Below, piece by piece: positions 6,201-9,319 of a DNA stretch of 9,319 nt (positions are counted from its first letter, which is position 1; every line of letters begins with the position of its first letter). The DNA lies in NCBI GenBank assembly GCA_031289575.1, contig JAITPE010000164.1, positions 1-9,319 on the forward strand, read 5' to 3'. Source of the stretch: Spirochaetia bacterium (GTDB taxonomy: Bacteria > Spirochaetota > UBA4802 > UBA5550). Below the pieces are notes generated by a model. It searched no databases. It was not told where the DNA came from and saw only the letters and a program-made list of their open reading frames with translations. Made by a program: the position numbers and the translations under genes.

Positions 6201-8087
6201 AATGTAAAAACATATGAGGCCCTGCAGTCATTCCTGTCTGTGCGCATAAAACCGCTTTTGTCGGGAGCGGAAGGGCAAGCGGTAATACACGCGATAAAAA
6301 GAACCATGTTCTATATGTTCAATCTGAAGATTCTAAGGGGAAATGATTTTCTGGAATACAGAAAAAAGATGAAAAACGACCCCAATGATTTTATACAATC
6401 AATGAGCGTTGAGCTTGCTGCCCCCCACACAAGAGGGCCGTTAGTCTTCATGTCGGCCGAGGCCAATCCTTTTTCCAAAAGCGGCGGCTTGGCAAATGTT
6501 GTATATGAGCTGCCGATAGAGATGGCGAAGCTCAACGAAGAGGTGTATGTAATAAGCGGATACTACCATCACGGCTCGGATAAGGAAAAGCAGATGATGG
6601 CCGACGCTGTGAAAAAATACAACATCCAGTATACCGGAGTCAATGTGAGTTTCTTCATCATGGGTGAACGCTTCGAGGTAGGCGTTCACAGCGGACGCGT
6701 AAACGGCGTAACCTACTTTCTCCTTGAGCACTATGAATTTTTTGACGGGTTATACTGGGGTTATACCGCGTCCGAAAAACTGCGCCGCAGAATTGCTTTC
6801 GCCAGGTCTTGCGCCGAGGTCATAATGCAGTTCAAAATCCGCGCGCGCTACACATTTACAAACGACGCGTACATAGGCATATTCAACGGAATAGTCCGCT
6901 GCGATCAATACTATATGAACAGCGAGTACTTCAAGAATAACACATTTCTGCACATAATACATAACGGCGGCTGGCAGTACTTTGACGCCTATGACCGGTT
7001 CGAAAACGGGTTTGATTTTTTCGACCTGTTCAACATGCCCTCATGGCGCGCCGGCGAATTTTGCGATCCGGTTTACGGAAACCGGATCAACTGCATGGCC
7101 GCGGGAATCCATTTCGCCGACAGGGTCATAACGGTAAGCCCCTCGTACGCGATACAAATCGAATACGCCTGTGACGGCATGGAACGTATACTGCGCAATG
7201 TAATAGGCATAAGCAACGCCATAGGGCGCAATTTTAGGGAAAATATAATCGGCCGTTTTAATGAATCCGGCTTTGTCGAAAAGAACTATGAGCCGCTTGT
7301 CGAATTGATTAAAGGAAACCCTGTTTTGCTAAAAAAAATAGAAAGCCGCTACCCCGAAATTTTAACCGGTGCTTTTTACCCGGATAGCATCAGCGAACCG
7401 GCGCGCATGGCAATAACGGTAAGAATGCGCAACAAACTTCTCTTCCAATTTGAGCACGGACTTGAGGTTGATCCCGACATCATACTCTTTTGTATGATAC
7501 ACCGCATCGCGGAACAGAAAGGCTTTCAGCTGCTGCTCGACGCGTCCGAAGGACTTTTCAAACATCTCGGCTGCCAGGCATTCGTAGGCGGAGCGGTCGC
7601 CTCCGGAGACAACAGAGGGCATGAACTCGCGGCCGGGCTGCATCAGCTCGCCTCGTACTACCGCAAAAACGTAAATTTTTCCGAAGGCTACTTAGAGGTA
7701 GCGATACCATTGCTATCATCCGACATTTTCTGCATGCCCTCCATGCACGAGCCCGGAGGCATATCACAGCTTGAGGCCTTCGCGGCCGGATGCCTTGTTG
7801 TAGCAAGGGCAACCGGCGGGCTCCGCGATACAGTCACGCCTATACAACCGCAGGGAAAGAGCGTAAAAGGAAACGGTTTCCTTTTTTCAGACTATAACTC
7901 ATGGGCATTCTATGACGCCATGCAGCGGGCCGTGGAGTTTTTCAAAAACAATCCGCCCGAGGTAATACAGGCCGCGCGCTTCAACGCGGAGAACTCGGCC
8001 TATTACTGGGACAAGCCGGCGCGCAGATACATAAAGACCATATACGGGTTGACCGAAACTATAAGGATTTTTGATGATGAAAGCTGA
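3201..8087 (+). CDS. Fused GH13 amylase-type enzyme and GT5 glucan synthase (1628 aa)
   Basis: One unbroken frame carries two carbohydrate enzymes. Residues 1-350 are unrecognised, mainly helical (possible helical repeats at 265-330). Residues about 360-440 look like a small beta domain of the kind preceding GH13 barrels. The GH13 barrel spans about 450-850: nucleophile Asp638 in DGIRFDSAH, acid/base Glu723 in NIAECFW, stabiliser Asp787 in GNHDE, then a beta domain to about 965. After a helical linker, a GT5 synthase domain runs from about 1080 to 1620: FSKSGGLANV with donor-site Lys1093, Arg1435 and Lys1440 in HRIAEQKG, and HEPGGISQLEAF with Glu1517 and Glu1525. No signal peptide or membrane helix is seen, so it should act in the cytosol. 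The likely role is elongation of an alpha-glucan from nucleotide-glucose with trimming, transfer or branching by the GH13 part. ATG 3201 lacks a clear ribosome site, but no better in-frame start is seen. Product linkage and donor are not shown by the sequence. Confidence 0.9.
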   Translation: MEREERNKDRSIAGSLCRFKIEDEEFFSDTNVSIAIKKAFDEHRCFCFYPDREITDRIREGAHPKDFGWRFAEMLNRILLEASKGGSINDIRIYDTRTSASIVFALMCLHHAMSLRNFNTLFTRRIVLIRENPGVPTIHHLSDESTVISHIGQGPYWAETPSIYLGLNIFAAIKTETDKGESAIMEELSSLLMIEERAIETGYVHELTYPSSVSFQIMNLLNSVLKNSRFDEGASGEIPDSGAVPKFLPDTRNELLTELDARLETEVLNFDYARNIKALQNIENLARSYKKYGSRESLREIVRLLVAASGHDIHEIRNRANIILERVLAPKEFDAPIALRFINSSIGKKNKFSFKNPASSSSETHCLRIYRNASKDELTLESEILFEDIELVSENGSLVCEWTSGEYGHYDFTVMRGAGQSMEWLKETEYSGRINIIPDVSGEIILEIFVDIHGHTKAYWHKEDGHPGLLYNENGEVIRLGNLNDVTAHLEHIKKTYFISSIYLLGTQKRGTNSDDWAPEATSPSPFSPVSLVDIEPSLGGEQALKSFIAKAHEMEIKVILDIVPHINRRSPHIDDSLVVMTYNDYGTLVQRSSTDGRYGSWNDGKLLNYRKFEVWEWLMWSINTLIDKFDIDGIRFDSAHALPIMMKKNNFPYEYNKKRGHEEMLEGRIIVNEREYGHFITTGYYDCACRDQIAVPIHYYLMLGIERKLREKKKSFFINIAECFWGHEQFLTRTGLIPYNSSLFKICENIIHGKTDVREIYHLYDSYFPSALPEGTELLGILGNHDERRALNTFGERGLKAAIALTLFMHNIVMDYEGGAEGESWKVFLDNIYVNWNQFEYAATRSFFTFYRESYRFHSRNKGKGYLLWANNNMAAAAIKFTQKNIWIGAFNFADSNQSVSIQFDNPMLPIPDDAHYRLSDITYSNYTNKWAYFTGKELKASHVDAVVSFTERVKIFKIEEVSLEENYSAFLLDSFIRLAELSETKNIESNFAFAEMAANVKTYEALQSFLSVRIKPLLSGAEGQAVIHAIKRTMFYMFNLKILRGNDFLEYRKKMKNDPNDFIQSMSVELAAPHTRGPLVFMSAEANPFSKSGGLANVVYELPIEMAKLNEEVYVISGYYHHGSDKEKQMMADAVKKYNIQYTGVNVSFFIMGERFEVGVHSGRVNGVTYFLLEHYEFFDGLYWGYTASEKLRRRIAFARSCAEVIMQFKIRARYTFTNDAYIGIFNGIVRCDQYYMNSEYFKNNTFLHIIHNGGWQYFDAYDRFENGFDFFDLFNMPSWRAGEFCDPVYGNRINCMAAGIHFADRVITVSPSYAIQIEYACDGMERILRNVIGISNAIGRNFRENIIGRFNESGFVEKNYEPLVELIKGNPVLLKKIESRYPEILTGAFYPDSISEPARMAITVRMRNKLLFQFEHGLEVDPDIILFCMIHRIAEQKGFQLLLDASEGLFKHLGCQAFVGGAVASGDNRGHELAAGLHQLASYYRKNVNFSEGYLEVAIPLLSSDIFCMPSMHEPGGISQLEAFAAGCLVVARATGGLRDTVTPIQPQGKSVKGNGFLFSDYNSWAFYDAMQRAVEFFKNNPPEVIQAARFNAENSAYYWDKPARRYIKTIYGLTETIRIFDDES
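7065..7088. repeat. Perfect 10-bp inverted repeat with four-base loop inside the GT5 coding region
   Basis: The arms GATCCGGTTT (7065-7074) and AAACCGGATC (7079-7088) are exact reverse complements around the loop ACGG. They encode residues around DPVYGNRIN of the synthase domain. The mRNA could form a stable hairpin here; no U-tract follows, so it does not look like a terminator. Confidence 0.6.
7865..7887 (+). repeat. Inverted repeat followed by a T-run near the 3' end of the giant gene
   Basis: AAAAGGAAAC (7865-7874) and GTTTCCTTTT (7876-7885) are exact reverse complements around one central G, and the T-run continues to 7887. As RNA it gives an A/U-rich stem of about eight pairs ending in U residues, loosely like an intrinsic terminator but low in GC and inside a coding region. 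It may simply follow from the codons for KGNGFLF. Confidence 0.4.
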
Positions 8088-8649
8088 GAAAAAACTTTTA
8101 ATACTTGCAGTCTCATTCTGCCTTGCCCAAGGAGTGACTCACGGCCGTGAGTCACTCCTCGACCAACTGAGCGGTGAAACCGTTGTCCCCAGAGAAGCAA
8201 ACACCATATACCTTGTCCCGTTCAAAAACATGACCAAGCACAGCGCACTTCCGGACAGAATAACATCAAAGCTCAGCAGCCTCATAGTGTCGGACGGCAG
8301 GCTTGCCATACACAAGGAAATGGACGCCGCCGACACCGTTCTTGAAGGAAAAATAAAAAATCTGCAAACCCAGCCGCTTACATTCAACAGCTTCGGCCGT
8401 GAGGACAAAAAACGCCTGCGCATAGTGGTATCGGTTAAGCTCACCGACAACAGGAAACAAAGAGTAATATTTGACGATCCGGAGATTCAGGCGTTCATAG
8501 AATTTTCGGAAATAACTCCGCCCATTACATCGGAGATTCAGGCGGTGGAGAATCTGATCGACAGCCTGTCAAAGCGCATCTTCTCGAAAATAATAAGCGG
8601 ATGGTACACAAATGAAATGACAAATATTGAAAAGGGAAAAAAACAATAA
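8074..8649 (+). CDS. lptE: LptE-like lipopolysaccharide-assembly protein
   Basis: LptE plugs and helps assemble the outer-membrane LptD channel that delivers lipopolysaccharide to the cell surface. The product has about 191 residues, close to family length. An N-terminal signal (KAEKK, then a hydrophobic core to about residue 19) is followed by family-like pattern: IYLVPFKNMT near the mature N-terminus, a helix (LPDRITSKLSSLIVSDGRL), ADTVLEGKI, the strand pair around LRIVVSVKLTDN, and a C-terminal helix ending FSKIISGW. The match is by pattern, not by strong motifs. TTG 8071, ATG 8074 and ATG 8077 are in frame; AGGA at 8064-8067 favours the ATG at 8074. It overlaps the giant gene by 14 bases and the holA start by one base, as in an operon; lptE next to holA is a familiar arrangement. 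The only early Cys (in VSFCLAQ) has Phe before it, a poor lipobox. A 30-bp palindrome lies in its 5' coding region. Confidence 0.72.
   Translation: MMKAEKKLLILAVSFCLAQGVTHGRESLLDQLSGETVVPREANTIYLVPFKNMTKHSALPDRITSKLSSLIVSDGRLAIHKEMDAADTVLEGKIKNLQTQPLTFNSFGREDKKRLRIVVSVKLTDNRKQRVIFDDPEIQAFIEFSEITPPITSEIQAVENLIDSLSKRIFSKIISGWYTNEMTNIEKGKKQ
8130..8159. repeat. Perfect 30-bp palindrome inside the start of lptE
   Basis: Every base from 8130 to 8144 is complementary to its mirror base from 8159 back to 8145, with no mismatch; the next outer pair (8129/8160) breaks. The centre is CGGCCG. Each half holds a 9-mer that is itself nearly symmetric: GTGACTCAC at 8134-8142 and GTGAGTCAC at 8147-8155. The element is exactly ten codons long, encodes GVTHGRESL and its flanks, and sits between the signal peptide and the conserved LptE body. 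In RNA it gives a stem of about 13 pairs closed by GGCC. Function (RNA hairpin, protein-binding site, or small palindromic insertion) is not shown by the sequence. Confidence 0.95.
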
Positions 8650-9319
8650 TGGCCTTTGTAAAATATCCTAACGCAAAAGTTCTCAAAGCCGAATTAGCCA
8701 AAAAAAAAATAAATCGGATGTACCTCTTTCTTGGAGAAGAAGAAGGCGATAAGGATAAATGTATTGCCGAAATAAGTTCCATTCTCTTTAATGAAAGCAA
8801 TTACGCCGCGGAATCCATTGGCCGTTTTCACTGCGAAAACGGAGAAATAATGGAGGCTGCCGGATTCGCCCTTTCAAGTTCCATGTTTTCTAATACAAAA
8901 CTGTGCGTTCTCTATAATATTGACGCCATACCTGCCGGCAAAAAAAATCAGCCCATAATACTTGATGAAATAGTGGACGGCCTTCCGGACGGCACAAGCC
9001 TCATTGCCACGACAATAAAAAATATGCCTCCCTCGTCACTCTCCGCCGGAGCGCTAAAAAAATTCCAGGTGATCCAGTTCTGGAGATACTTTGACAGCGA
9101 TATTTCCGCTTACATAACTGCAAACTTGAGGAAACACGGATTCCAAACCGAAGACGGAGCCGTGAATCTCATCATAGCGAACACCGGCAACGACATACGG
9201 AAAATCGACGAGGCAATTGAAATACTTATAAATTCATCATCCGGAAAAACCATAAGCAGAGAATCTGTTATATCTGTTATTTCGGATGACGCTGAAGTGT
9301 CGATCTTTGAGTTCTCAGA
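8649..9319 (+). CDS. holA: DNA polymerase III delta subunit, N-terminal part (cut by window end)
   Basis: The delta subunit opens the sliding clamp within the clamp-loader complex during replication. The gene starts at ATG 8649-8651, which shares a base with the lptE stop (TAATG), pointing to coupled translation; AAGGG at 8632-8636 is a distant ribosome site. The 223 visible codons, open to the edge, show the delta pattern: MYLFLGEEEGDKDKCI near residues 24-39 (the clamp-loader fold start with its degenerate P-loop region), MFSNTKLCVLYNID in the middle of the first domain, then FWRYFDSDISAYITANLRKHGF and the helical stretch ANTGNDIRKIDEAIEIL, which matches the lid-domain consensus. The last residues, SIFEFS, match the family's IFEL-type segment before the collar domain, which lies beyond the window. 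Full-length homologues have about 330-350 residues. Confidence 0.88.
   Translation, partial: MAFVKYPNAKVLKAELAKKKINRMYLFLGEEEGDKDKCIAEISSILFNESNYAAESIGRFHCENGEIMEAAGFALSSSMFSNTKLCVLYNIDAIPAGKKNQPIILDEIVDGLPDGTSLIATTIKNMPPSSLSAGALKKFQVIQFWRYFDSDISAYITANLRKHGFQTEDGAVNLIIANTGNDIRKIDEAIEILINSSSGKTISRESVISVISDDAEVSIFEFS

Overview
This window is almost entirely protein-coding and comes from the chromosome of what looks like a diderm bacterium. The support for a diderm is an LptE-like lipopolysaccharide-transport protein and a probable lipoprotein. Codon use is distinctive: isoleucine ATA and arginine AGA/AGG are very common in DNA of roughly balanced GC content. A spirochaete or another less-studied diderm lineage would fit, but the window holds no rRNA or decisive marker, so the lineage is inference.

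Left part (1-1504). The 3' end of a GH13 alpha-glucosidase is followed by queF, a short-form preQ0 reductase of queuosine synthesis, and then by a small predicted lipoprotein of unknown family that probably starts at a GTG at 896. Ten bases later begins a AAA ATPase (1515-2765) with intact Walker A, Walker B, sensor 1 and arginine finger and an unrecognised N-terminal region. A small two-helix membrane protein on the minus strand (2767-3066) converges on the ATPase gene with one base between the stop codons.

Centre (3067-8087). A 134-base divergent intergenic region leads into one very large gene of 1628 codons. Its product joins, in one apparently cytosolic chain, an unrecognised N-terminal region, a GH13 amylase-type domain with all three catalytic acids, and a complete GT5 glycogen/starch synthase-type domain. 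It is therefore a putative combined glucan synthase and glucan-modifying enzyme. With the alpha-glucosidase at the left edge it suggests a storage-glucan theme, although the two genes are far apart.

Right part (8074-9319). An lptE-like gene overlaps the end of the giant gene, and the start of holA (DNA polymerase III delta subunit) overlaps the lptE stop codon, so the three probably form one transcript. The most striking non-coding signal is a perfect 30-bp palindrome at 8130-8159, inside the lptE coding sequence just after the signal peptide. Its length is exactly ten codons, and it is built from inverted copies of a 9-mer that also occurs at the convergent stop codons near 2766. No tRNA, rRNA, CRISPR array or insertion sequence was seen.
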